64,000 nucleotides of DNA from Nelumbo lutea (GCA_022828595.1 JAKGHH010000003.1:54177759-54241758); one strand, 5' to 3'. Numbered from the stretch's first letter, positions 21,314 to 31,440 are shown. The notes: generated from the sequence alone by a model not told the origin. Translations and numbers: made by a program.

Positions 21314-23058
21314 GCTAGGAGGGATTCATTTTTCCTGTGGTTCAGATTTTCATAAACCTTTATGGGGTCCATTTGGGTCCCACGGTTTGAAAGTTGGGCC
21401 AATCCGGCCCACTTCAAGCGTGTGAAAGCAAAACCAGCCCTCTTTTGGCCTTCTGCTTTCTCTGCTGTCGGCTGGCTTTTTGCGGTTATATGAGATTTGG
21501 GTTGATAAATGGCAGAACCAGCACCTTGTAACGTGGCACATTTTTTTAAACCAATTTCTACTAGAGTGCATGTGAAAGAAAGAAAACTCTAGAGATAAAT
21601 TTATTAAACGCGTAGCCAAAGCTAGTGAAAAGGACCCGGCAGCCATCCCCGGAAATCAGAAATCTAGTGCAGTTGTTAATATCAGAACGCAGGATCATGC
21701 ATGCATCATCCTACATATTTGACAAAAATATCTCTTCTTGATCACTGGTTTGTTCAGTCATTTAACATCAGCACCACTTTGGGTCTAATTAGGTTCACTA
21801 ATTAGGGTGATTTAGGTGTGGAATGGTAGACCAACTTCAAATTAATTTCATAACTGTTGCTTGATCTTCAAATATTTTACTCTTCAAAATTCATTCATTC
21901 ATTCAAATGTGGACTAGTTTTGATTAAATGAAACATCGATAATCAGCAGTCGCTTCTTTGTATTTACACTATAGTTTTACCTATATATTATCTATATAAA
22001 ATGCGACACGCCCAAAGCAACCCCATTTATGAAAAACACAAAAAAAAAAAAAGAAATTCATTTAGTAAGACCCTTTCTTATCCAAATTTAATCATCTGAA
22101 CTGGGTTCCAGCTTATCTAATTAAAAGGTTTCACTGCAAAATATAAAACAAATTAAATTGGATTCTATTTAGGTATATATTGAGGGGAAATTATTTAATT
22201 TTCACTTTTGTTAGTATGGAATGGTTGTATACAAAATACCATGGGGATCATTCTTTCCAATGAGCTACCTCATGTTGAAATCAGGGAAATAATGCTATTG
22301 AGTGGAAGTCACACATTTCCTTTTATCAATATAGCTAATATTGTCACAGCCACCGCTTGAAAATTGATAAAAAGTAGGCAATTTACGTACTGAGCATCAT
22401 TAAAATCACAATTCAATTATTTCTTGCCTGAATCCTTAAATTTTGGTTCTGGGGATTAGTTCAGAATGCATTTAGTTGATAAAGCACCCTTTTGTTTGCA
22501 GCAACAGATAAACCATTAACATATCAACTTTTGCATGAAAATATCCCTGCACAATCAAGAATAATCTTCTTGACTAATTCGTTTTGTGTTTAGAACTCAA
22601 GGACTTATGCCCAACTGCAATCAATCAACAGGAATCTCTCCACTACTTAAACAACACAGTATCCCCTGTTTGATTAGCTTAAACGAACTCCAGCGCACAC
22701 TTCATTCACTGCTTATTCTGCATTTAAAGATCAACTGTTTCCTAATTGGATAAACCCCTTGACTAGTTAAACATTAACATGTCTATGAAGCGCTATACAA
22801 TGAGAGAAACTAACAGACACAAACTGAGTAGAGTCTAATGGGATGATTTATCTTGACATATTTCTGCAAGCCAGTGGTATAAATGCTGCTGTTGGATCAA
22901 ACTAACACACACCCTGTGAAACCATACTGGAAATAACATGAAATTTTCAAACCTAGAAGACTTGCTTATTCTGGGAACCACTAACAACCTAAAGAACACC
23001 TAATCAAATGCAACCTCTTATTTTATAATTTCTCATCTATCCATAATCCATACTCGTA
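21310..23058. other. Region between the two proline-rich protein genes
   Basis: Includes the distal promoter of the first gene and the 3' flank of the second. AT-rich, with one minus frame (21350-21646) that resembles nothing. No transposon ends were recognised, which makes this one of the cleaner intergenic stretches in the window. Confidence 0.45.
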
Positions 23059-23574
23059 TCAACCAAATTGATGTTGATGGATGGCTGAAGCAGATAAGTG
23101 CAGTTTCTTGTGAACTGGCCTCTCATATGGTACAAGTAGTGGTCTCATCATTTGCAGTGGCTTGCTTTTGAGCATGTATTTCACATCCTTCATGTGAGGA
23201 TTACCAGGGTGGTGACCATGAAATGGTGGCTTCTGCAGCTTCTCTACTTTAGGAGGTTTGCTCTCAGAGATCGATGGCCTGTGTGCGGTTAGCTTGGGCA
23301 CAGGAATTGATTGATTGTGCCAGTCGATGGCACCCTGCAATTTTCCTGGATGGTGGCCATGATGCAGAGGCTTTTCAACCGGAGGCAGCTTTTTCTTATG
23401 CAGTGGCTTCTTAATTATAAGTACCTGCTTCATCTTCAACGGTGGCTTGTGAACTGAATCGGGCAGTTTCTCCTCTGGAGGTTGATGACTAGCCTCAGAG
23501 AGAGTGGCAGTTAGGGAAGCAGTTAGAATCATCACTCCAAGAAGCAACATTATAAAGTGGGTAAGGATAGCCAT
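23059..23574 (-). CDS. Secreted proline-rich, basic wall-type protein, 171 aa
   Basis: A single exon of 171 residues. A signal peptide covers about residues 1-28 (MAILTHFIMLLLG, then a hydrophobic stretch ending LSEA). The mature part keeps the family words PPVEKP, PPKVEKL and two HGHHPG boxes (residues about 72-77 and 119-124), but the PVYKPP ladder of its neighbour is gone. It is richer in K and H than in P, with KKPLHKKK and SKPPKVEKLQKPP. ENOD75/PRP-like proteins with HGHHPG motifs are wall proteins; the histidine-rich boxes could bind metal or pectin, which is inference. The first ATG fits the signal peptide, and a TATA box is 40 bp upstream. It is probably an ancient tandem duplicate of the gene at 20683-21171 that has diverged strongly. 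Confidence 0.82.
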   Translation of the reverse strand: MAILTHFIMLLLGVMILTASLTATLSEASHQPPEEKLPDSVHKPPLKMKQVLIIKKPLHKKKLPPVEKPLHHGHHPGKLQGAIDWHNQSIPVPKLTAHRPSISESKPPKVEKLQKPPFHGHHPGNPHMKDVKYMLKSKPLQMMRPLLVPYERPVHKKLHLSASAIHQHQFG

Positions 23575-23613
23575 GTTTGAATTTACTAGAACTAGAAGAG
23601 AATGGCTTCTGGT

Positions 23614-23621
23614 ATTTTATA
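23614..23621 (-). promoter_or_regulatory. TATA box of the second proline-rich protein gene
   Basis: TATAAAAT on the minus strand, within CCTTATAAAATACC, 40 bp before the ATG at 23574. It is the same element at a similar distance as in the neighbouring paralogue. Confidence 0.7.
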
Positions 23622-25428
23622 AGGGAGTTGCAACTATGTACGTTGAAGGGGCTGCAGTGGAGAGGCCCCATAAACATGACATAAGTCAAGCTTGGGAGTA
23701 GGTTAGAAGAACACTATGTATGAATGCAGGCATGTACCAAAAGCATGGACCAGTTTCAATTAGAGACCTGACTTTTGGAGGGAATCAGGAAGAAAAATGT
23801 GATAACAGTTCATTTTGGCCTCTTTCTTTTCTAGAGCTTACGCCTAACCAAACATGTTGGAAGGATGGGATGGGGCATAGTTTTGAAAAGCAAAACCATC
23901 CAAATTGAGTGACCTAACTCATTTCTATTCTACTTGCTAAATGTACAGCTAATTGCAGGCATTGAAAGAATTTTCCACTTCGGGGGCATGATAAACATTA
24001 AAAATTCAGACTGTTACTTCTGATGGGCATCCCTTGCCCTTGTGTTTACAAATGCCAAATCACATATCTAGGCAACAATGAGACAAGGAATTACAGCATC
24101 ATTTGACAATTCAAAATCAGGCTAGAGCCCTGCAGACCTACCCTTCATCAAAGAATCTGTGCTCATCATTTCAATTAACTGATACAAACAAAAATCAAAC
24201 TCTTGAAGAGTCCTGAGACAATCAGTTTAACACATTTTACAAATAATGAGGAAATATGAACAAGTTAGATAATTTAGAACTCCATCTCCAATTAATCAAA
24301 GAATCTGCAGCAGTTGAGGGTCATTTCAGACACATCTACAACATACAAATTGTACCAACCAAGCACTATTCTCACTGTGCGTTTGGAGTTGGAGTTGTTT
24401 TCAGTTTTCTCTCCCAAGGGTAGGGACTGATGTCTAGGCTTTTTAAAGGTCATACTTGTACTGGACTCACCCCTCTTTTTGCTGCAGAAAATATCTGAAA
24501 ATACATGCAATCAGTCAGAAAGCAAACTTTAACTCATAAAAGTAACCAGCATTCTGATAAGAGAAAATAAAAATCTGAAACATGGCCAGATACACGTTCT
24601 CCACCTCAGTTAACCTGACACATTCTGAATTCATCCACAATATGCTTCAGGAAATTTCATATGGATACATACAGTGGTCAAACATTGCAGATGCATTATC
24701 AAACCACAAATTTGCACTAAATTATCAAATTGAACGCCTCTGTTAGATGACCATGGCTATAGATACAAAAGAAAAACAGAATGTACTCTCTCTTTTGGAA
24801 TAGTTATGAAATTGACAAAGTGTTAGGAAGCAAAATGTTGGAGAATGAAGATGATAATGTTTCCATCACATAAATGCGGCGCAAAGGAGCAGTCCTGAGA
24901 TGGGTAGAAGCAAAGACTAGGATGGGTAAAACTGAACACATTCAAGGAAGCAGTCTATGAAGTAAATGTTGGGAATTAAGAAATGGCATGTTCATCAAAA
25001 GCCAAAATGAAGATCTTCCAATTGAGAGGAGAAAAGACTAGGACGGATAAAATTGAGTGTATCAAAGGGGCAATGAATTTGTCACGAGCTTACATCCACA
25101 ATTTATTTTAAGGGTTATTACTTCATTTCATGCATGGCCATTGCATGTATCTTGTTTTCTGCTAGCCCCTTGAATCTAATTATATAATCCAATATCATTT
25201 TCTGTGTTCCCTCTCTTTTTCTTTTTCTTTTTTTATCGACAGTTTGCTATCATGCTGATCCATTGACTAATGCCTGTTGTAATTATATTTAGATTCAAGA
25301 AAACTCAACATATAGACATGAAATAGATAATGATATCAAAAGGAATGGATTTGTATGGCCTTTCTGTACATAGAACAGGTTGTCCGATGTAGTTATTGTT
25401 GTTGTCTTGGTCCTGTTAACTTTTGTCC
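23622..25428. other. Intergenic; upstream of the proline-rich gene and downstream of the ASCH gene
   Basis: No protein recognised. A minus frame at 24292-24510 (72 codons) lies downstream of the ASCH-gene stop but does not look like a continuation of it. The stretch looks low-copy, with AAATTGAC-type simple words only. Confidence 0.4.
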
Positions 25429-25442
25429 TTTGTATCTCTTCT

Positions 25443-25466
25443 TTTTTTTTTTTTTTTTGATAAATA
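25443..25466 (-). mobile_element. Minimal retroposed poly(A) tail with 14-bp target duplication
   Basis: Sixteen T followed by GATAAATA sit between two exact copies of TTTGTATCTCTTCT (25429-25442 and 25467-25480). On the minus strand this reads TATTTATC plus poly(A). That is what an extremely 5'-truncated LINE- or SINE-mediated insertion leaves. Confidence 0.65.
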
Positions 25467-25595
25467 TTTGTATCTCTTCTCTTTGACATAAACACATTTG
25501 TGTGTCTATGCGTGTAGATAGATCGATATGGATAAATACATCATCCATAACTTAAATTTCTAACAGAAAAATGCATGGATTTCCAACTACAGAAA

Positions 25596-26350
25596 TCACT
25601 CAACAGAGATAGGTGAAAACCTTAGGACGAGCTTGACTAAAGCTAATACTATTTCTGTAACACCTCTGTGAATGCTATATTCTTCATAAGTTTGTGGCGA
25701 AAAGCCCTTACAAGATTCACCTAAATTACCAGATGGACTACCCTCCTGTTCTATAATTTGGTTCTTTGATTTACTTCTTGTGGAATAAGGTATATCTTTT
25801 TCCAGGGCTATATTTGTTGGAGATTTCTGATCCTTCTTTGAGAACAGCAGAGCTGAAGATCGTGCACCAGCTATGGCCACGGTGAGACTTGGTGATTTCT
25901 CTTCAGATGACTTAGAACCAGTAAAGGAAAGGACAAGTGATCCTGGATTCAGGGAGAAAGGATCTCGGGGATCTGGAAGTGGAAACCTTACTGGGAGCAG
26001 ACCTTCAACTGGACAAAGACCTCGGACTGCTGCCTCATAAATCTGGAACAATTGAGAAAGTGAGAAGTGGGGAAAAAGAGTTGTTCCATGTTTTACACAG
26101 CATATAAAAGAGGGTTCATTTACCTTTTTTACCAAGTTATAAACACCTTGATACCCTCTCATCTCAAATGGAATTACTAGTTTCTGCATTTGATTGAAAG
26201 AAATGATTCAACAAATCAAGAACAGATATGCAAAAAGAAAGAAGTATTAAATTCTTCCTCTAAGAGCAACTGCAAGGTTCTGGTTGTATGAGAATTTACC
26301 TCTGGATTTTCACACAACCAGCAGAAGTCTCTTTGTCCTTCTAGCCTCAC
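25596..26350 (-). other. ASCH gene exons 4, 5 and 6 (open, in phase with one another)
   Basis: Exon 4 is 26300-26350 (17 codons, VRLEGQRDFCWLCENPE). Exon 5 is 26124-26183 (20 codons, KLVIPFEMRGYQGVYNLVKK). Exon 6 is 25596-26042 (148 codons plus TGA, starting IYEAAVRGLCPVEGLLPV). Introns of 116 and 81 bp are GT-AG. Exon 6 carries the conserved LPVRFPLPDPRDPFSLNPGS and AIAGARS words and a variable hydrophilic tail. None of these three exons has a stop or shift, so loss of function appears recent or limited to exons 2-3. Confidence 0.85.
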
Positions 26351-26467
26351 CTCTAAACAACAGCTCAATATTAAGGCAAGGAAATATCATATCATGTTTT
26401 ATTATTGGCATCGTTTAATTTTATAAATTCAAAAGGAAAAAAGGAGAAAGTAAAGTCTGGTGCTTAC

Positions 26468-26522
26468 TCCTTCAGGCAAATCCTCCCAGCATACCAGTTC
26501 TTCACATTTAACACAACACAAC
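26468..26522 (-). other. ASCH gene exon 3, with 13-bp deletion
   Basis: The exon has 55 bases. The family frame CVKCEELVCWEDLPEG is readable from the second half, with donor GGA|GTAAGC. From the phase set by exon 2, the exon should hold 22 codons (68 bases) to end in phase 0, as exon 4 requires; it is exactly 13 bases short. The missing part corresponds to the EVVG segment, and a TGTGTT repeat lies at the join, so slipped-strand deletion is likely. Confidence 0.8.
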
Positions 26523-27308
26523 CTGTTACAAGCATAAGTAGATCAGAAATTTGAAGGAATGTTAGATGTTCTCCTACAGCATATTTGAACCCAGAGTTCA
26601 TTCCAATGTTTAGAACATTAAAATACCAAAATAACAATTATAGAAATTTCAGCATACGGTATAGAAAAGTAATTAAAACACATATTTAAGTAATGTTTAT
26701 TACTAGTTTCTCAGGGACAAAACGAGAACAAAAGCATGGTTATTTTGAAAACAGGTCAATAACAAAAAGTGGGCTGAAATAATGCATGTTTCCTCCTCTC
26801 AAGATAAACATATCATCTTCTGCATCAGATGCATTAATAAGAGAGCTTAAATAGTGCTGATTTATTTGATTTAGGATACCAGAAGGTTAAGAATCCTCCT
26901 TTGAAATGGGAACAGAGTACACCAAGAACAATACACAACCACAAACTATCTATATCCTATGTATTTAATCATGAATGGCCTTGTAAATCAACTTGGTGGA
27001 GTACACAGATGATGGTAGTTCTAGCTTGTCTAACATACACTTTTTCTTTTTTGAAACCAAACACAGAATATCCCAGAATGGCATAAATACTGATATAAAC
27101 CTGCTTATTGTTTCTTACAACAAAACAAAATAAAAAATGTAACTAAGACATCACATGAAAAAGAGTAAATACAAAAAGATATGATTTTCAAAAGTTCGAT
27201 GAAAAATGGGTGCAAACTGGGTACCCAATTTCAAGAATTCCAACTGTGGGCCCAGATGTTAACCTAGGCCCACACAGGTTGCACCTCTAGATAAAAAAGG
27301 TCGTATAC

Positions 27309-27461
27309 CTAGAAGTCCTAGGAGTCAGGAAACTGGATAATGTTCTGGAAACTTCAGTTCAGTTATTCCATTCACAGCATAGATCTCCCTGTAGAAGTCC
27401 TCTATTGCTTTAATTGTAGCTGGATCTGGCACCTTACTAGCAGCATGAATCCAAAGTCGGC
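27309..27461 (-). other. ASCH gene exon 2, with in-frame TGA and 9-bp duplication
   Basis: Acceptor ...GAAG| then GC completes the glycine, and RLWIHAASKVPDPATIKAI follows, through FYREIYAVNGITELKFPEHYPVS. The family continues RLLG. Here the arginine codon position is TGA (27325-27327, consistent with CGA to TGA). The three codons for LLG appear twice in near-copy (CTCCTAGGA CTTCTAGGT, 27307-27324, the last two bases being the donor). The donor is G|GTATAC at 27308. Confidence 0.85.
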
Positions 27462-27857
27462 CTTCAAGACAAGATATTGTATATTCAGTAGCAGCAATAC
27501 AAAAAGGGTTAAAAAAATCGACTCTTTCACAAACAAAAGTACTCAAGTGCAATTAAAGTACAAAATCCTAAAAAACTCTTAGCAATATGGGTGAATAATA
27601 GAGAAAACGATGACATGAGGGATTTTTTGTTCATATCATCGGTCTTTAGATGCTGATGTAGGAAGGGGCAGGGGTCCTACTAATTTAGGATCCGGTGGTG
27701 GCCTTTGTGGGGTGAGTGAAGGGCTGTGGGTGATTAGAAATGAAAAAAAGTAGAGATCTTGTTGTGCATCAAAGAATAAGTAAGAAATTAGAAGAAAGAG
27801 GGGAACTCTTGCTGTTAGGGTAAATAGAAAAGAAACAGATTGCTTAAGAGAAGAAAT

Positions 27858-27862
<5 letters not shown>

Positions 27863-27894
<32 letters not shown>
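27863..27894. repeat. (GA)n microsatellite in ASCH intron 1
   Basis: An uninterrupted GA run of about 16 repeats, 140 bp before the Gypsy insertion. Confidence 0.95.
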
Positions 27895-27897
<3 letters not shown>

Positions 27898-28036
27898 TTC
27901 TGGCAACAACCAGAATTCACTAATCCAAACTTTCTTTCATCACATCACTCCTCTTTTTTCAATTACAATGGCTCTCTTATAAACTCAATACATGAACTCG
28001 GATCACCCTTTACAACTCCAATTTGGACTAGGAAAC

Positions 28037-28527
28037 TGTTATGGACTTATTCCTCGGGAAGACGTAACGTCGCCGCCGGCAGCAACAGGAACCTGACCCA
28101 CCACCAGCAGCAGCAGTGATTCAATGATTCTCATCCTACCCAGTTCGGCAACAGCAGCCTTATCTAGATTAGATTAGATCATCTTGCTTGTTCTTATCTT
28201 ATTGCTCTTATCTTATCCTGTTAGTAGACAATCAGATTAGGATTAGCCTATCTTATCCTTAGCAAGATAGAACTGGAAGTCTCCCTATTCAGCAAGGAGA
28301 CTCCCTAGATTAGGACTCTTGTAATCTCCTATTTAAGGAGACACCATTATTGAATGAGGATATCGAATATTCAGTTAAAGAAGTGAGTTAGGAGAGTTGG
28401 TGATCTCTTGAACAAATCACCAGAGGCGCCAAGATAGGTTCATCAAGAGCAGGAAGGAACAAGGGAAAACAGGAGGTTTTCCCCGTGGACTGACCCGTGA
28501 CGAGATCCTATTCCCGGGCCCTCAACA
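28037..28527 (+). repeat. Gypsy 5' LTR
   Basis: Starts TGTTATGGAC and ends CCCTCAACA. It is 12 bp longer than the 3' LTR because of GTGGACTGACCC near 28493-28504. A TATTTAA word at 28330-28336 is a possible TATA element. Confidence 0.93.
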
Positions 28528-28530
28528 ACT

Positions 28531-28542
28531 TGGTATCAGAGC
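28531..28542 (+). other. Gypsy primer-binding site (tRNA-Met)
   Basis: TGGTATCAGAGC begins three bases after the 5' LTR end, as in other plant Met-primed chromoviruses. Confidence 0.92.
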
Positions 28543-28550
28543 AAGGTGTC

Positions 28551-29684
28551 ATGGGAGATCTGGAGCAGCTACCATCCACGACCTCGAGCACCAACTCGTG
28601 GAGACCAGCTCCGAAGTCCGTGAAATCAAAGACGAAGTGAGGGAGCTGCGACGTCTGATGGAGCTATTCCTTTCTAGCAGGGAAGGGAACTCTGAAGGAG
28701 GGACAGCCGCTAACGGCCGCCGACCAGATCTGCCAGAGTCTTCCGGTGAACAGCAGTCCGTTAGCCAAGGAGCCGCAGTCATCCCCAAGTACAGCAGGTT
28801 GGAATTCCCGTCGTACAACGGCAACGGAGACCCCTTAGGCTGGCTGTATCGCTGCGAGCAGTTTTTTCAGAATCAACGAACAGATGACCGGGATAAGACC
28901 GGCACAGTGGCTGAATACCAGCGACAGTTCCAAACCCTCCTCGCGAGGGCATCCTCCGTGCGACCCGACCAGCAAGTGGATATGTTCACAGTAGGGCTAG
29001 CAGAACCCCTGCGGGTGGATGTCGAGATGCAGAATCCCCCAAATTTGGTCACAGCCATGAACTTAGCCCACGCGTTCGAGCGCAAGCTGCAGCTCAGCCG
29101 CGGAATTTTTAATGTGGGTCTTTCACCAAACTCATGGGTACCCCCAAGATCAGCAACAACGACCCCCTCTTCTGCTACCAGCCAGGAACTGAAATCTCAC
29201 ACAACCACCGCCTCTAGACCAGTGACAAGTACAGGTAGTAACATGGCTGCTCCACCCATTAAGTGTTTGACCAGGGCAGAAATGGCAGAACACCGAGCGA
29301 GAGGCCAATGTTTCAACTGTGATGACCTCTACTCGGCAGGACATAGATGCAAGAAGCTTTTCTGCCTCCTCATCGATGAACAAGAGGAGGATGGAGAAGA
29401 ACCCGTCATATTCGAGCTAGAGATCTCTCTCCATGCGATCACTGGTATTAAAACCTCTCAGACCATGCAGTTACAGGCACAGATAGCAGGTCAACCGGTG
29501 CGCATTCTCGTCAATTCAGGGAGCACACACAACTTCATAAGTAAACATGTCGCCTTTCAGTTGAAACTACCAATGGAACTCCGGCCGCGACTACAGGTAG
29601 CTGTTGCAAATGGTGAGAGAGTTCACAGTCTAGGAATTTGTAAGGATGTGCCGATACAGATCAATTCTGAACCGTTTCTTGCTG
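28551..29684 (+). pseudogene. Gypsy Gag and aspartic protease
   Basis: The likely ATG at 28551 (MGDLEQL) is one base out of frame with the main reading frame, which picks up TIHDLEHQLVETSSEV and then a charged coiled-coil EIKDEVRELRRLMELF. FPSYNGNGDPLGWLYRCEQFF begins the Gag capsid region. It joins directly to TGTVAEYQRQFQTL, so the central capsid segment of about 60 residues that normally lies between is deleted in frame. The zinc knuckle CFNC...GHRCKKLFC is at about 29311-29367. The protease motif reads LVNSGSTHNF at about 29508-29537, with N in place of the catalytic aspartate. The frame continues without a stop into Copia sequence. Confidence 0.88.
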
Positions 29685-31180
29685 GTCAGTCAATGGAGGA
29701 GGAACTTTCTGCTCTTCAACATACTCAAACGTGGGAACTTACTACTCTCCCACCTAGTAAGCATGTTGTGGGCTGTAAATGGGTGTATACTGTGAAATAC
29801 TTGCCAGATGGTAGTGTAGAGCGTCTGAAGGCCAGACTTGTTGCTAAAGGTTACTCACAGTTGTATGGAGTGGACTACATGGAGACATTCTCTCCGGTGG
29901 CTAAGATTGGTTCTGTTTGTGTACTAATTTCCTTGGCAAATATGTATGATTGGCCTCTGTTTCAGCTTGACATAAAAAATGCCTTCCTCCATGGTGATCT
30001 GGTGGAGGAGGTATATATGGAGCAACCACCTGGGTTTGTTGCTCAGGGGGAGGATGGTAAGGTGTGCAGACTGAAGAAGGCAATTTATGGGTTGAAGCAA
30101 TCACCATGTGCTTGGTTCAGAAAATTCAGCGAAGTAGTGAAGAGTTTTGGAATGAAGCAATGCCAGGTTAATCACTCTGTGTTCAGCTATGACTCAGAAG
30201 TTGGGAAGATCTTATTGGTGGTCTATGTGGATGATATTGTCATCACTGGCAGTGATAAATTGGGGATTGACAAACTAAAGGTATTTCTGCAAAATCATTT
30301 TCAAACAAAAGACCTTGGAACATTAAAATATTTCTTGGGAATAGAAGTTGCCAGATCAAAACAATGTGTAAATATGTACCAAAGGAAATATGTTCTTGAT
30401 CTATTGAAAGAAACGGGACTGTTAGGTGCAAAACCGGCTGAGAATCCTATGGAACCAAATGTTAAGTTGAGCAGTGATACAGGAGAAGTATTTGAAGATC
30501 CTGGAAGATATAGACGACTAATCGGAAAGCTGAACTATCTGACTATTACGAGACCCGGCATCTCCTTTGCAGTCAGTGTGGTGAGCCAATTCATGCAGAA
30601 CCCTCATATACCTCACTGGGATGCAGTTCTTAGAATTGTAAGGTATTTGAAAGGAGCTCCAGGCCGTGGGCTATTGTATAAACCAGGAGGAAAACTTGAA
30701 GTAGTTGGGTATACAAATGCAAACTGGGCAGGCTCAGTGAATGACAGAAGATCTACTACAGGCTATTGCACATTTCTTGGAGGAAATCTTGTGATATGGA
30801 AGAGTAAAAAGCAGACGATTGTGGCCAGAAGCAGTGCTGAAGCCGAGTATAGGGCCATGGCTCACACTACCTGTGAATTAGTGTGGTTGAGGAATCTCCT
30901 AAAAGAAATTGGGTTTCACATGGATAAACCTATGAGATTGTACTGTGACAATCAAGTTGCACTCCATATCTCTTCCAACCCTGTCTTTCATGAAAGAACG
31001 AAGCACATAGAGGTTGATTGCCACTTTGTGAGGAAAAAAGCTCTTGCTGGAGAGATAAGTACAGAACATGTGGGCTCGAATGATCAGTGGGCAGATTTGT
31101 TTACAAAAGCTTTAAGCTCAGGGAAAGTGAACTACCTATGTAACAAGCTGGGATTATATGACATATATTCTCCAGCTTGA
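28598..31180 (+). CDS. 860-codon chimeric open frame: Gypsy Gag-protease fused to Copia RT-RNase H
   Basis: One uninterrupted frame; the first in-frame codon of the listed range is GTG, and no ATG precedes it in this frame. Residues 1-362 are Gypsy Gag and protease. From residue about 363 the sequence is Copia: MEEELSALQHTQTWEL, HVVGCKWVYTVK, LDIKNAFLHGDLVEEVYM, YVDD at 30224-30235 (residue about 543), DLGTLKYFLGIEV, TGYCTFLGG, SSAEAEYRAM and TKHIEVDCHFVR, ending at the normal Copia terminus GLYDIYSPA. In the Copia RNase H the motif GYTDADWAG is GYTNANWAG, so the catalytic aspartate is changed. The frame is a by-product of one transposon lodged in another. Whether it is ever translated is unknown, and enzyme activity is unlikely given the two aspartate losses. 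Confidence 0.8.
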   Translation: METSSEVREIKDEVRELRRLMELFLSSREGNSEGGTAANGRRPDLPESSGEQQSVSQGAAVIPKYSRLEFPSYNGNGDPLGWLYRCEQFFQNQRTDDRDKTGTVAEYQRQFQTLLARASSVRPDQQVDMFTVGLAEPLRVDVEMQNPPNLVTAMNLAHAFERKLQLSRGIFNVGLSPNSWVPPRSATTTPSSATSQELKSHTTTASRPVTSTGSNMAAPPIKCLTRAEMAEHRARGQCFNCDDLYSAGHRCKKLFCLLIDEQEEDGEEPVIFELEISLHAITGIKTSQTMQLQAQIAGQPVRILVNSGSTHNFISKHVAFQLKLPMELRPRLQVAVANGERVHSLGICKDVPIQINSEPFLAGQSMEEELSALQHTQTWELTTLPPSKHVVGCKWVYTVKYLPDGSVERLKARLVAKGYSQLYGVDYMETFSPVAKIGSVCVLISLANMYDWPLFQLDIKNAFLHGDLVEEVYMEQPPGFVAQGEDGKVCRLKKAIYGLKQSPCAWFRKFSEVVKSFGMKQCQVNHSVFSYDSEVGKILLVVYVDDIVITGSDKLGIDKLKVFLQNHFQTKDLGTLKYFLGIEVARSKQCVNMYQRKYVLDLLKETGLLGAKPAENPMEPNVKLSSDTGEVFEDPGRYRRLIGKLNYLTITRPGISFAVSVVSQFMQNPHIPHWDAVLRIVRYLKGAPGRGLLYKPGGKLEVVGYTNANWAGSVNDRRSTTGYCTFLGGNLVIWKSKKQTIVARSSAEAEYRAMAHTTCELVWLRNLLKEIGFHMDKPMRLYCDNQVALHISSNPVFHERTKHIEVDCHFVRKKALAGEISTEHVGSNDQWADLFTKALSSGKVNYLCNKLGLYDIYSPA

Positions 31181-31440
31181 GGGGGAGTGTTAAAGTGAGC
31201 CGAATAGGGGTAGTTTAGTCATATTATGTGTGTTAAGTAGTTTGCTTATGTGGCAGTTTTATTAGAGTACTCTACCCCACACTTAAGTATGGGCAATTTA
31301 GTCTTTGTAAAAGATTATTAGACTCTAATAAAGACTAAGGGAGTCGACTGGATGGGTAGTCCATCAGATTTCGACAGACCCTTATTTCCTTCTTCTTCTT
31401 CCTCTTCTTCGTCCTTCACTTCCTGGTTCGGGTTACTATA
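29685..31440 (+). mobile_element. 5'-truncated Copia element nested in the Gypsy element
   Basis: It begins abruptly at the start of the Copia RT domain (GTCAGTCAATGGAGGAG). It runs through RNase H, the polypurine tract GAGGGGGAG (31179-31187) and one LTR. Copia gag, protease, integrase and 5' LTR are absent. Gypsy sequence resumes at 31441 (EAFET-type protease-RT linker) with little Gypsy sequence lost, so a full Copia probably inserted and then lost its 5' part, or the join arose by template switching. Confidence 0.85.
31188..31440 (+). repeat. Copia 3' LTR
   Basis: Starts TGTTAAAGTGAGCC directly after the polypurine tract. It contains an AATAAAGAC signal-like word near 31327 and a TTCTTCTTCTTCC pyrimidine run. 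It ends near GGTTACTATA. The right end lacks the usual CA, so it may be a base or two short or eroded. Confidence 0.75.

Noticed and set aside
24292..24510. 72-codon minus frame considered as an extra 3' exon of the ASCH gene
   Set aside because: Exon 6 has its own stop at 25596 with a typical family tail, and no acceptor joins this frame in phase with known sequence.
27636..27920. 94-codon minus frame considered as an alternative first exon of the ASCH gene
   Set aside because: It is a read-through of the (GA)n repeat and lacks the HQPWASLL segment, which is found instead at 38.9 kb.
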